Below, in pieces: positions 35,085 to 41,607 of a stretch of 64,000 nt of DNA. The notes under the pieces are model-generated. The model had not been told where the DNA came from, did no database searches, and saw nothing but the letters and a program-made list of their open reading frames with translations. Position 1 is the first letter of the stretch, and each line of letters starts with the position of its first letter. The stretch spans positions 1,838 through 65,837 of the forward strand of contig NZ_FPJO01000017.1 of assembly GCF_900119365.1 (NCBI RefSeq), given 5' to 3'. The translations under genes were made by a program, and so were the position numbers. Source of the stretch: Streptomyces atratus (GTDB lineage Bacteria; Actinomycetota; Actinomycetes; Streptomycetales; Streptomycetaceae).

Positions 35085-35496
35085 CAGGCCACCCTAACAG
35101 CGCACCTCGGCAGCTCAATTCCCGGCGAGAATGCGTACGTTGACCAGCGGATTTCCTTTGCGAAGAGTCGGCGTGGGCGCTCAGGTGGGTGTCCTGGACC
35201 GCCTTGTGTCCCGAGGCCAGCTGACGCCGCCACGACCGGATGTGCGACTCGAAGCCCTGGAGCCGGGCGTACAACTCGTCAAGGACATCCGGCCGGCCGA
35301 CCCCTTCGGCCCAGGCCCGCAGGTCGTCACCGGTGGCGGTCTGTCGGCCGTTCTCCAGCTTGTAGATCTTGGAGTGCGGCCAACCGAGCCGCCGAGCGAG
35401 TTCCGTTCCGGTGAGCCGTCCTCCCGGGGCTGACAGTCGGAGTTCCCTCAAGCACAGCCCGAGAGCCTTTCTGGCCTGCTGAAAGTCCGTGCCCAC
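34891..35496 (-). CDS. Truncated XRE-family regulator (HTH only)
   Basis: The first 100 or so residues are a typical Streptomyces XRE helix-turn-helix with the following helix (GTELARRLGWPHSKIYKLENGRQTATGDDLRAWAEG, then FESHIRSWRRQLASGHKAVQDT). The DUF5753 domain that should follow is absent: coding character stops near 35165 and the frame then runs through an intergenic stretch and the VOC gene read out of frame until 34891. Near the break, another frame reads LRKGNPLVNVRILAGN and stops. This looks like a gene decayed by truncation. It begins 12 bases after the DUF6879 gene, its presumed operon partner. Confidence 0.7.
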   Translation of the reverse strand: MGTDFQQARKALGLCLRELRLSAPGGRLTGTELARRLGWPHSKIYKLENGRQTATGDDLRAWAEGVGRPDVLDELYARLQGFESHIRSWRRQLASGHKAVQDTHLSAHADSSQRKSAGQRTHSRRELSCRGALLGWPDGIGQEDPGHLRLRGPRACRSILVRGVGVRRTAGTGGVRLLGRLQRLAAARGAGCVVRVLRSHG

Positions 35497-35508
35497 TGGT
35501 TCCGCCGG

Positions 35509-36273
35509 CTAGTGCTGTCGGGCAAGGCCGACGCCGAGCTGCGCCGCGAACTCTGCGTAGGGCAAGGCCCCGTGCATCGCAGCATCGCGGATCTGGCAGT
35601 ACCGCAAGACTTCGGCAGGCTCCGTGATGACCTCCACATCATGGAAGACGTCCGCGTCATCGAAGCGCAGCACGGCCACCAATCGACTGTCGAAGATCCA
35701 GAAGTCTTCAGCGGGCAGCCGGAGTCCCTCCGCATCCTCGCGCCACAGGTTCCGCACGTCCTCGCCCGTGGCCGCGTTGCACGTCGAGTACCCGAGCAGA
35801 AACAGCTGCCCATCGGTCGGCGGGCTGTCGACGACACGCACCCGCCCCACATACTTTCCGTCAGCCGTCTGTCGGCGGATGTTCACGCACCACTCGCTGT
35901 CGAGGTCGCACGACACCGTGCCAGTCGCAAGGAACTCCGCATACCCGGGATCCTCCCTGTCCGATGCGTAGCCCCGCCGGGTCTCCAGATGCCAGGCCGA
36001 GTGCTCGAAGGTCTCGAAGAGGCGCCCGAACTCCTCCAGGCCGATCAGCACAGGCACGTGGGCTGCCTCCTTGGGACCGTGATGGACGAGAAGTTCACGC
36101 GGCACCACGACCGCGGCGTCTCCGGGCCCGAGGTGCTGGAGCTGGGCGACGTCCTCGGGGTCGGTGAGCGGCGTTCCTTGGACGACGATCTCACCGGAGT
36201 CGAGATCTTCGTGCACAGCGGGGCAGCCACCGTTCTTGCTGTCGGTGCCGTTGAAGCGGAGTCGTCGTGCCAT
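35509..36273 (-). CDS. Fused DUF397-like / DUF6879 protein of XRE module
   Basis: A 254-residue protein. Residues about 1-70 resemble the small acidic DUF397-like partners of XRE regulators (NGGCPAVHEDLDSGEIVVQG); residues about 80-250 are DUF6879 (GLEEFGRLFETFEHSAWHLETRRGYASDRE...VRVVDSPPTDGQLFLLGY...FWIFDSRLVAVLRFDD). At 40671-41385 the same two units are separate genes. ATG 36273 follows GGGAGG by 6 bases. It precedes the truncated XRE gene by 12 bases. DUF6879 proteins are abundant in Streptomyces and have no known function. Confidence 0.85.
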   Translation of the reverse strand: MARRLRFNGTDSKNGGCPAVHEDLDSGEIVVQGTPLTDPEDVAQLQHLGPGDAAVVVPRELLVHHGPKEAAHVPVLIGLEEFGRLFETFEHSAWHLETRRGYASDREDPGYAEFLATGTVSCDLDSEWCVNIRRQTADGKYVGRVRVVDSPPTDGQLFLLGYSTCNAATGEDVRNLWREDAEGLRLPAEDFWIFDSRLVAVLRFDDADVFHDVEVITEPAEVLRYCQIRDAAMHGALPYAEFAAQLGVGLARQH

Positions 36274-36611
36274 GGTCGCCTCCCGATGGTGTGTGGCCCT
36301 GTTGCCACCAGCATCACCAACTCGTCCGCACCCGCGCCACAAGCATGCCGCCTTGCGCGGGACCACACGAGAACATTGACCTGGCACAGCAGAACATTCG
36401 AGAACATTGCATCGAGTCCGGTAACTCCCCCTCCCTGCCGTCCTGTTCATGGTCACACCGCGCCGCGTGAACGGCAGCGCACCGATGTCCGCGGAATACG
36501 CCGTCGCTCTGCGGCCCGGTTACGAGGACCTGCATCTGGAGTGCCGTCAGGGTGGTCACGTCCTGTGGTCGTGGTGATCCGCCACGAGGCGACCGTGCTG
36601 GAGGTACCACC
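36274..36611. other. 338-base intergenic region, DUF6879 operon promoter
   Basis: No gene seen. It carries the promoter of the minus-strand DUF6879/XRE operon and three phased AGAACATT repeats at 36370-36408. From 36410 to 36611 I see nothing I can name. Confidence 0.5.
36370..36408. promoter_or_regulatory. Three helically phased AGAACATT repeats
   Basis: AGAACATT occurs at 36370, 36391 and 36401: spacing 21 and 10 bases, close to two turns and one turn of DNA. The first and third copies extend to CGAGAACATTG. On the coding strand of the downstream gene they read AATGTTCT and lie 97-135 bases before its start. Confidence 0.55.
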
Positions 36612-37151
36612 TCAGGTTGCCGCCGCATAACACCGGACGGTCACCTTCTGCTCCGGGCTCCACTGCTGCTCGACTGTGGCCAGCAGCTGCCAGCCGAGCC
36701 GCTCGTACAGAACAACCGCCGCGGTGTCCGAAGCCAGCACGTCGAGCACCGGATGCAAGCCACGATCCTGCGCTTCTGCGACAGCCTGCCCCATCAGCAG
36801 CGCACCGATCCCGTGGCCGCGGGCCCACGGGGCGACGAACAGTCGGTTGACCACGGCGGTGGCGTCGATACTCAGCCCTGCGCGAGCGCTCCACAGCCCG
36901 GGAGCCGCGTCTCCCACGCCGCTCCGGGACAAGCCGATATGACCGGCCACGCGGCCGTCCAGTTCCGCCACCCATGAGGCGATGAGCGATGGCGGTGTGA
37001 GCCATGCGCCTGGGGAGTCGGGCCAGTTCACCGGATAGCCATCGTGCTCATGGACCTCTGCCAGCACCCGCGCACAGTCACCGAGATCGCGATCGGTCCG
37101 CCGTCGGACACTCGGGGGTACATCCGCGCCGGACACGCTCTCGCTCTTCAC
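36612..37151 (-). CDS. GNAT-family N-acetyltransferase
   Basis: A 179-residue GNAT enzyme. The acetyl-CoA-binding pyrophosphate loop is RLFVAPWARGHGIGALLM (Arg/Gln-x-x-Gly-x-Gly/Ala type), preceded by AGHIGLS and followed by PVLDVLASDTAAVVLYERLGW. Substrate unknown. Start GTG 37151 is uncertain: no strong ribosome-binding site is visible and GTG 37136 is an alternative; the frame remains open further upstream, overlapping the DUF397 gene, which I reject. Confidence 0.82.
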   Translation of the reverse strand: MKSESVSGADVPPSVRRRTDRDLGDCARVLAEVHEHDGYPVNWPDSPGAWLTPPSLIASWVAELDGRVAGHIGLSRSGVGDAAPGLWSARAGLSIDATAVVNRLFVAPWARGHGIGALLMGQAVAEAQDRGLHPVLDVLASDTAAVVLYERLGWQLLATVEQQWSPEQKVTVRCYAAAT

Positions 37152-37171
37152 TGCGGCATGGAAACACAGCC

Positions 37172-37197
37172 CGAAGGCCAGTGAACAGCGGCCTTCG
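37172..37197. terminator. Hairpin after XRE-DUF397 operon
   Basis: CGAAGGCC and GGCCTTCG pair perfectly around a 10-base loop, 28 bases beyond the DUF397 stop on the minus strand. Confidence 0.65.
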
Positions 37198-37224
37198 CAA
37201 CAGGCGCCGGCCGGCCGGGCCGGG

Positions 37225-37416
37225 TCAGTCCGACGACCGGACCAGCCCGGCCCGGAAGGCGTCCCAGGCGGTGGGGCCGAGGACGATGACGGGGCCGTCG
37301 GGACGCTTGGAGTCGCGGACGGCGACGGTGCGGGGGATGTTGCGGGCCACTTCGACACACTCCTGGCCCGCGTTGCCGCCGCTGTAGCTGGACTTGACGA
37401 ACTTGTACCCGGGCAC
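37225..37416 (-). CDS. DUF397 domain protein
   Basis: A 63-residue protein matching the whole DUF397 domain: FVKSSYSGGNAGQECVEVA...VAVRDSKRPDGPVIVLGPTAWDAFRAGL. It starts 5 bases after the stop of the intact XRE gene. DUF397 proteins are small partners of XRE/DUF5753 regulators in Streptomyces (as at the whiJ and abaA loci) and probably act as antagonists or co-factors of the HTH protein. Confidence 0.93.
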   Translation of the reverse strand: MPGYKFVKSSYSGGNAGQECVEVARNIPRTVAVRDSKRPDGPVIVLGPTAWDAFRAGLVRSSD

Positions 37417-37421
37417 GCGGT

Positions 37422-38303
37422 TTACAGCTCCTTGAGGATGGCGTTGATGAGTCTGACCGAGGTGTGTTGCGCAAGCCCCAGACGCGAGATGCGGTCGAAA
37501 AGGCTGCCGTGGCGCTCGGCATCAGTATCGCTCTCCAGCCAGAGAGTGGTCGAGGTCGTATCCATGTGAACCACGTCGAGCGCTCCCGGTTCAGCGAAGG
37601 ACACGATGGTGAAGGCACTTGTCATGCCGGGGTGAGCACCCGCGATGTACGGCATCACCTGAAGCTTCACGTTCGGCTGCCGCGCCACGTCCAGCAGCCT
37701 GCCGAGCTGTTCCTTCATCACCTCGCGTCCGCCCACCAGCTGACGCAGGGCGCCTTCGTGCACCACCACCCGCAGCTCAAGCGGGCGGTCGCCACTCAAC
37801 CGCGCCTGCCGCGCCATCCTGGACTCGACGAAGGGTTCGATCTCGTCGGGGTCCTCCCAGGACCCGTTTCCCACAGCGAGCGCTCTGGCGTAGTCCGGGG
37901 TCTGCAACAGTCCGGGCACGATGGCGACTTGCCAGGTACGAAGACTGGTGGCGATGTCCTCCAGCGCCACGTACTCGGCCATGGACTGAAGTCCCGGGTA
38001 CTGATTCCACCAACCGCTTGCCTTGCGACGTTCGCGGTCGGTCTTGGCGAGTGCCAGCAACCTGTCGATGAAATCGGCGCCGACCTCGCCGTACAGGTGG
38101 CACAAGGCCCTGATGTCGGGGTCCCGTATCGGTACGAGGCCCCGCTCGATCTTCGCGACCTTGGCGACCGACGCCGTCAGCGCTTCCGCAGCGTGCGCTT
38201 GCCGCAGGGAGCGCGCCTCACGCATTCGCAGCAACTCGCCGCCGAGACGGCGCCCGAGCACAGTCGAGACCGTCCGCCCCCGATCAGGGCTGTTACCTGC
38301 CAC
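37422..38303 (-). CDS. XRE-family regulator with DUF5753 (WhiJ-like), intact
   Basis: A 293-residue regulator. GTG 38303 is chosen because GGAGGG lies 7 bases upstream and the HTH follows directly; the frame is open to 38537 without support. The helix-turn-helix covers about 12-65 (LGGELLRMREARSLRQAHAAEAL...VAKVAKIERGL), and DUF5753 about 95-290 (WQVAIVPGLLQTPDYARAL, NVKLQVMPYIAGAHPGMTSAFTIVSF, VRLINAILKEL). It is paired with DUF397 downstream and a divergent RsbW-like ATPase, the arrangement of WhiJ/AbaA-type developmental modules. Confidence 0.93.
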   Translation of the reverse strand: MAGNSPDRGRTVSTVLGRRLGGELLRMREARSLRQAHAAEALTASVAKVAKIERGLVPIRDPDIRALCHLYGEVGADFIDRLLALAKTDRERRKASGWWNQYPGLQSMAEYVALEDIATSLRTWQVAIVPGLLQTPDYARALAVGNGSWEDPDEIEPFVESRMARQARLSGDRPLELRVVVHEGALRQLVGGREVMKEQLGRLLDVARQPNVKLQVMPYIAGAHPGMTSAFTIVSFAEPGALDVVHMDTTSTTLWLESDTDAERHGSLFDRISRLGLAQHTSVRLINAILKEL

Positions 38304-38362
38304 GTCGCATCCCTCCGCCGAGTCGCCCAAGTCTGGGGCGCATTCTCCTCGAACACCAACTA

Positions 38363-38382
38363 GGGCAGAGAAATTTCTGCCC
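38363..38382. promoter_or_regulatory. Candidate operator in XRE/ATPase divergent promoter
   Basis: GGGCAGA and TCTGCCC form perfect 7-bp arms around GAAATT, 60 bases upstream of the XRE start and 174 bases before the divergent ATPase gene. A possible promoter for the latter follows (TTGCTG, 18 bases, TACTGT). Confidence 0.45.
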
Positions 38383-38555
38383 GAACTTATTGCTGCACAC
38401 GCAATCACACCGCTACTGTCGGTGTTCCACCGCTCGCACAGCGGAGCCGGAACCGGCGGAAGTGCACCGCCCTGCCCTGCACCGGGACCGAACCAGGACC
38501 CGGCGCCCCGCAAGCGCGGCATCGCCACCGCCCGCACTCACGGAGGCACGCGCCC

Positions 38556-39035
38556 ATGACCGCAGCCGAACAGATCTCCGTCCCCGAACCTGTCCTCCGC
38601 GAGGACCGGCTCGACTACACCCCCACCGCGCGCAGCGTCTCCCTCTCCCGACGCCGCACCGCGCGGCTCGTCGCCGAGTGGGGGCATCCGGGCCTGTCCG
38701 GTGACGCGGCCTTGCTGGTCAGCGAGTTGGCGACCAACGCACTGCTGCACGGCGCCATCGAGGGCCGCCTCTTCCGCGTCCACCTCACGCTCACCGCGAC
38801 CACGTTCCGAATCGCGGTGAGCGACGCGCGCGGCGAGCGGCTGCCCGGACTGCGTGAGGCCGGGGACGACGAGTGCTACGGGCGGGGGCTCCTGATCGTC
38901 GCGCGGCTCGCGGACCGCTGGGGCGTCGAGCCGCGCACCGTCGGCAAGACCGTGTTCGCCGAACTCGCCCTGCGGCAGAGGCCGGACATGCCGATGGGCT
39001 CGCGCGAACTTCGCGCGAGCCCATCTCGTAGCTGA
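38556..39035 (+). CDS. RsbW-like ATP-binding protein (HATPase_c_2)
   Basis: A 159-residue protein with a GHKL ATPase fold of the anti-sigma/serine-kinase type: N-box VSELATNALLHG (about 50-61), then VSDARGERLPGLR and GRGLLIVARLADRWGVEP (about 107-125). It lacks membrane segments. Homologues lie beside XRE/DUF397 modules in Streptomyces and may bind sigma factors or their antagonists; the partner is not visible here. ATG 38556 follows GGAGG by 11 bases. The last codons are inside a perfect hairpin. Confidence 0.92.
   Translation: MTAAEQISVPEPVLREDRLDYTPTARSVSLSRRRTARLVAEWGHPGLSGDAALLVSELATNALLHGAIEGRLFRVHLTLTATTFRIAVSDARGERLPGLREAGDDECYGRGLLIVARLADRWGVEPRTVGKTVFAELALRQRPDMPMGSRELRASPSRS
38993..39025. 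terminator. Perfect 16-bp hairpin overlapping 3' end of ATPase gene
   Basis: GATGGGCTCGCGCGAA (38993-39008) and TTCGCGCGAGCCCATC (39010-39025) are exact complements separated by one base. The element encodes the last ATPase residues (MGSRELRASP) and lies between convergent genes. Confidence 0.75.
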
Positions 39036-39041
39036 GCGGAC

Positions 39042-39509
39042 CTACCGCAACGGGCACTCCAGTCCCGGCATGGCCCGATTCGAAGAACAGCACACCAGGG
39101 CCAGAGACAGGAACGCAGGCCGCTCCAGATAGAACCCGTGCGACACATCCCCACCCCAACCGATCCGGTCAGAGGCGGAATTAACCAGCATCGCCATTCG
39201 CGCACCCTCACGGTCCGACTCGGAGACGAACCGGGGCGCATGCTCAGTAAGCCGTTCCCCGAACCATTCCGCTGCTTCCTTCGGCCGCCTCCAGGTTCCG
39301 CGCACCAACTTCCTGGGCTTGATGAGCCAGTACGCCGTTTCGAGCGGCGGGAGGTCCACGACGGGAAACTCCGTCTTCACTTCCTTGTACCGCTGAACCA
39401 GCTCCGGCTTACCGTCAGCCGAGGGGGGATCAGGATGGGGAGGCCGCCTCAGAGCCTCATCGTCGAAGCGCTGCTTGGCGCCAGTCCACAGGTAACCGTG
39501 ATAATGCAA
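39042..39509 (-). CDS. Hypothetical protein, TTG start
   Basis: A 155-residue soluble protein of no family I recognise. It starts with TTG at 39509; AAGGAGG lies 5-6 bases upstream, a near-perfect ribosome-binding site that argues this is a real gene. Sequence features: a charged N-terminal half with many Pro and Arg, then PLETAYWLIKPRKLVRGTWRRPKEAAEWFGERL and a C-terminal hydrophobic FLSLALVCCSS. It follows the 76-residue DUF397-like gene by 83 bases and probably shares its transcript. Confidence 0.65.
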   Translation of the reverse strand: MHYHGYLWTGAKQRFDDEALRRPPHPDPPSADGKPELVQRYKEVKTEFPVVDLPPLETAYWLIKPRKLVRGTWRRPKEAAEWFGERLTEHAPRFVSESDREGARMAMLVNSASDRIGWGGDVSHGFYLERPAFLSLALVCCSSNRAMPGLECPLR

Positions 39510-39592
39510 CTACTCCTCCTTTCCCGAGCAGTTGAAGGCGCCCCCGCCCCCCCCCTGGCGAGCAGAGATCGCCAGCCAGCGGGGGCGGCCGC

Positions 39593-39823
39593 TCAGGCCG
39601 AGATGGTGAAGCGGCCCGGGTCGACGCCGGCCGCGTTCAGTTCGGCAGTGGTGAACCTCAGCGGCTCCGCACCGGGCCGCTTGCTGTCGCCCAGTGCCCA
39701 CGCGTCGGGGCCGATTTTCGCCAGCGTGGCGCAGGACTCTCCGTCCGGATGCGTGTTGCCCCCGCACGCCTTGAGGAACGTGGCTCCCTCGACGGGCAGG
39801 CTGTACAGGTCTGTTTCGGACAT
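39593..39823 (-). CDS. DUF397-like small protein
   Basis: A 76-residue protein. It ends in the DUF397-type signature DSKRPGAEPLRFTTAELNAAGVD and has an N-terminal half with two Cys (KACGGN, ESCATLAKI). These small proteins usually partner XRE regulators; the nearest XRE gene upstream (39964-40687) is broken. An AAAGG ribosome-binding site precedes ATG 39823. A dyad related to the one before 41385 lies 116 bases upstream. Confidence 0.8.
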   Translation of the reverse strand: MSETDLYSLPVEGATFLKACGGNTHPDGESCATLAKIGPDAWALGDSKRPGAEPLRFTTAELNAAGVDPGRFTISA

Positions 39824-39938
39824 GGGTGTGCCTTTCTACGCGATCAGCGACGGGTAGATATGCCGACACCTTCTGCCTGTAATTCTTCGGCTCGGTCGGC
39901 ATGGATACATCCTCGGACTGCCGATGATGTATCTCCAG

Positions 39939-39962
39939 CTTTATTCGCGTTACCGAATAAAG
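39939..39962. promoter_or_regulatory. AT-rich dyad A (operator or terminator)
   Basis: CTTTATTCG and CGAATAAAG are perfect 9-bp arms around CGTTAC. It lies just past the XRE pseudogene stop and 116-139 bases before the 76-residue gene start, so it could act as terminator of one or operator of the other. It matches dyad B (41474-41502) at 22 of 29 positions. Confidence 0.55.
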
Positions 39963-39963
39963 A

Positions 39964-40687
39964 TCACTGGCGGAATGACCAGGCCCACTTACTCAATAGC
40001 GCCCGCGCGTCGTCCCCGAAGAGGGCATGTGCCTCGTAACTGGTAAACCGGTCGAGGAGCGAACGAACGTCCTTGGGATTCCGGAAGACGGCTGCACCAA
40101 GGTCTGTCTCAATGGTTGCCAAGCGGTCGTCGTAAATAGTGAACGTACTCAGCGGAGCGTTGCTGAACTTTACCCGCATGGGCAGTACACCAACCCGGAT
40201 ATTTGCCTGCATGGCGAGCGAGGCCAGCCGGTCGATCTGCATGGCCATCGCGTCCAGTGGCAGCAGTGGATATCTGACGGCTTGCTCGGTGAGTAGAAAC
40301 GTGAAGCGCTTGGCCCGGTCGAACAGCACAGACTGCCGGTCCAGCTTCATGCCGATCGCCTTGGCCTGTTGCGTCGGCGGAGCGTGGGCGATGCTCTCCC
40401 TGATGTACTCCGGCGTGGCCAGCAGGCCCGTGTTCATGGACAGCAGGAAGTGCCGGAACTCATTGGTCACAGCCTCCAACCCGGCCAGCTCAAGTTGCTT
40501 CTTGTCCAGTCCTCCGTCGTCGCGGCTGAAGTATCTTGTTCCCTTCGATCCTGCTGATTTTGGACTGAGAAATATTGCAACGCACAGCAAGCCGGACTCC
40601 CGAAAGTCCGGCTTGCTTGCGCAGATGCTTGAGCATGGCCGCCAGTTCCAGACCGGACTGGTCGAGCCGGTCAGGCTCGAAGGCCAC
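39964..40687 (-). pseudogene. XRE/DUF5753 regulator with internal deletion and frameshift
   Basis: Two frames together spell one XRE regulator. From GTG 40687 the first frame encodes the helix-turn-helix (LRKQAGLSGVRLAVRCNISQSKISRIEGNKIL) and then loses sense near 40525. A second frame picks up at GLDKKQLELAGLEAV and carries a complete DUF5753 domain (HFLLSMNTGLLATPEYIRESI...VGVLPMRVKFSNAPLSTFTIYDD) to 39964. About 45 residues between HTH and DUF5753 are missing. Base composition is lower in GC than the flanks. It follows the DUF6879 gene with an overlap, as third gene of that operon. Confidence 0.82.
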
Positions 40688-41195
40688 CGTTCACGTACTC
40701 CTCGAAAGGGACCGACTCCGCTATCGCGACCCGCTGGTATTCGACGAACGAGGACACGTCACCCTCGAACACCTCACGGCTGATCTGGCTTCCGTCCGCC
40801 TCGTAGTTCATGAGGACGACTTCTGCCTGGTCGAACATCCAGAAGTCTCGAACCCCATCGAGGGGGTTGGCTCGGTTCGTCACGTCGAGAATCCGAATGT
40901 CATCCCCCGCCCGACTATGCGCCTCGTAGTAGCGAGCGAACTCGAATCGCAGGTAGTCGGAGAGCGGCTGCGTGACGATGTGCACCCGTCCGTTTCGCTT
41001 CCCCTCGGCGCGCTGGCGGGAGACTCGTTCCGTGTACGAGGAAGTCGAGTACGGGGTGATCGGCCGACCTTCACGGAACGCTGCGAACTCTTCTGCCTCG
41101 TGTGCTACGAGGTACTGCGGCAAGGTCTCAAGCCGCCATGCTTCCCGTTCGATCTCCGCGAACCGCCGACGCCACTCGTCACCATCCAAGAGCAC
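40671..41195 (-). CDS. DUF6879 protein of XRE module
   Basis: A 174-residue DUF6879 protein: WRRRFAEIEREAWRLETLPQYLV at the N-terminus, GRVHIVTQPLSDYLRFEFARYYEAHSRAGDDIRILD in the middle, and DFWMFDQAEVVLMNYEADG near the C-terminus, the same blocks as the C-terminal two-thirds of the protein at 35509-36273. GTG 41195 follows AAGGAGG by 7 bases. It overlaps its neighbours on both sides (17 bases each), a tight operon of DUF397-like, DUF6879 and XRE genes. Function unknown. Confidence 0.85.
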   Translation of the reverse strand: MLLDGDEWRRRFAEIEREAWRLETLPQYLVAHEAEEFAAFREGRPITPYSTSSYTERVSRQRAEGKRNGRVHIVTQPLSDYLRFEFARYYEAHSRAGDDIRILDVTNRANPLDGVRDFWMFDQAEVVLMNYEADGSQISREVFEGDVSSFVEYQRVAIAESVPFEEYVNGGLRA

Positions 41196-41385
41196 GTACG
41201 GCCTCCTTCAGCACTTCTTCCGGAATCTCCACCAGTGCCTCTCCGGACGGCGGCGCGAACGCCTCGGAGACGTTTCCCTGAACGACCAGTGTGCCGCTCG
41301 ATGTCCGATAGACGTTCGGACAGTCCTCGTCGCCGCAGGTGCCATTCCCGTTACCGGTGAGCCGGGTCAGTTCCTCGCGTGCCAT
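41179..41385 (-). CDS. DUF397-like small protein, first gene of DUF6879 module
   Basis: A 68-residue acidic protein (CGDEDCPNVYRTSSGTLVVQG...GEALVEIPEEVLKEAVRAL). The block G..CP....SG.(L/I)VVQG matches the N-terminal domain of the fusion protein at 35509-36273, so this is the free-standing form of that domain. Its 3' end overlaps the DUF6879 gene start by 17 bases. A dyad lies 89-117 bases upstream. Confidence 0.75.
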   Translation of the reverse strand: MAREELTRLTGNGNGTCGDEDCPNVYRTSSGTLVVQGNVSEAFAPPSGEALVEIPEEVLKEAVRALGW

Positions 41386-41473
41386 AGCTGTCGAGCCCCC
41401 TTGCCCTGGCCCCCTGCGGGCCGGTCACCATGACGCTACGGCGGGGCAGAAGGGACGTCTACGTACAGACGCA

Positions 41474-41502
41474 CCTTATGCGCGTACTCGCATAAAGATC
41501 AT
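41474..41502. promoter_or_regulatory. AT-rich dyad B upstream of DUF6879 operon
   Basis: TTATGCG (41476-41482) and CGCATAA (41489-41495) flank CGTACT; the element continues as AAGATCA, as in dyad A. Compared with dyad A, the T-A pair at one arm position is G-C here, a compensating change that keeps the dyad. Confidence 0.6.
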
Positions 41503-41565
41503 GGTGGATGGCCGCGTGCATCTGCGAAGGACATCCGCGATCGGTTGCCCCGATTCCAGCACGCC

Positions 41566-41599
41566 GACGGGCCCGCGCCTCGGTGTGCGCGGGCCCGTC
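41566..41599. terminator. Hairpin terminator after bkd operon
   Basis: Perfect 13-bp arms GACGGGCCCGCGC (41566-41578) and GCGCGGGCCCGTC (41587-41599) with an 8-base loop, 9 bases beyond the E2 stop on the minus strand. Confidence 0.85.
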
Positions 41600-41607
41600 T
41601 CGTACCC

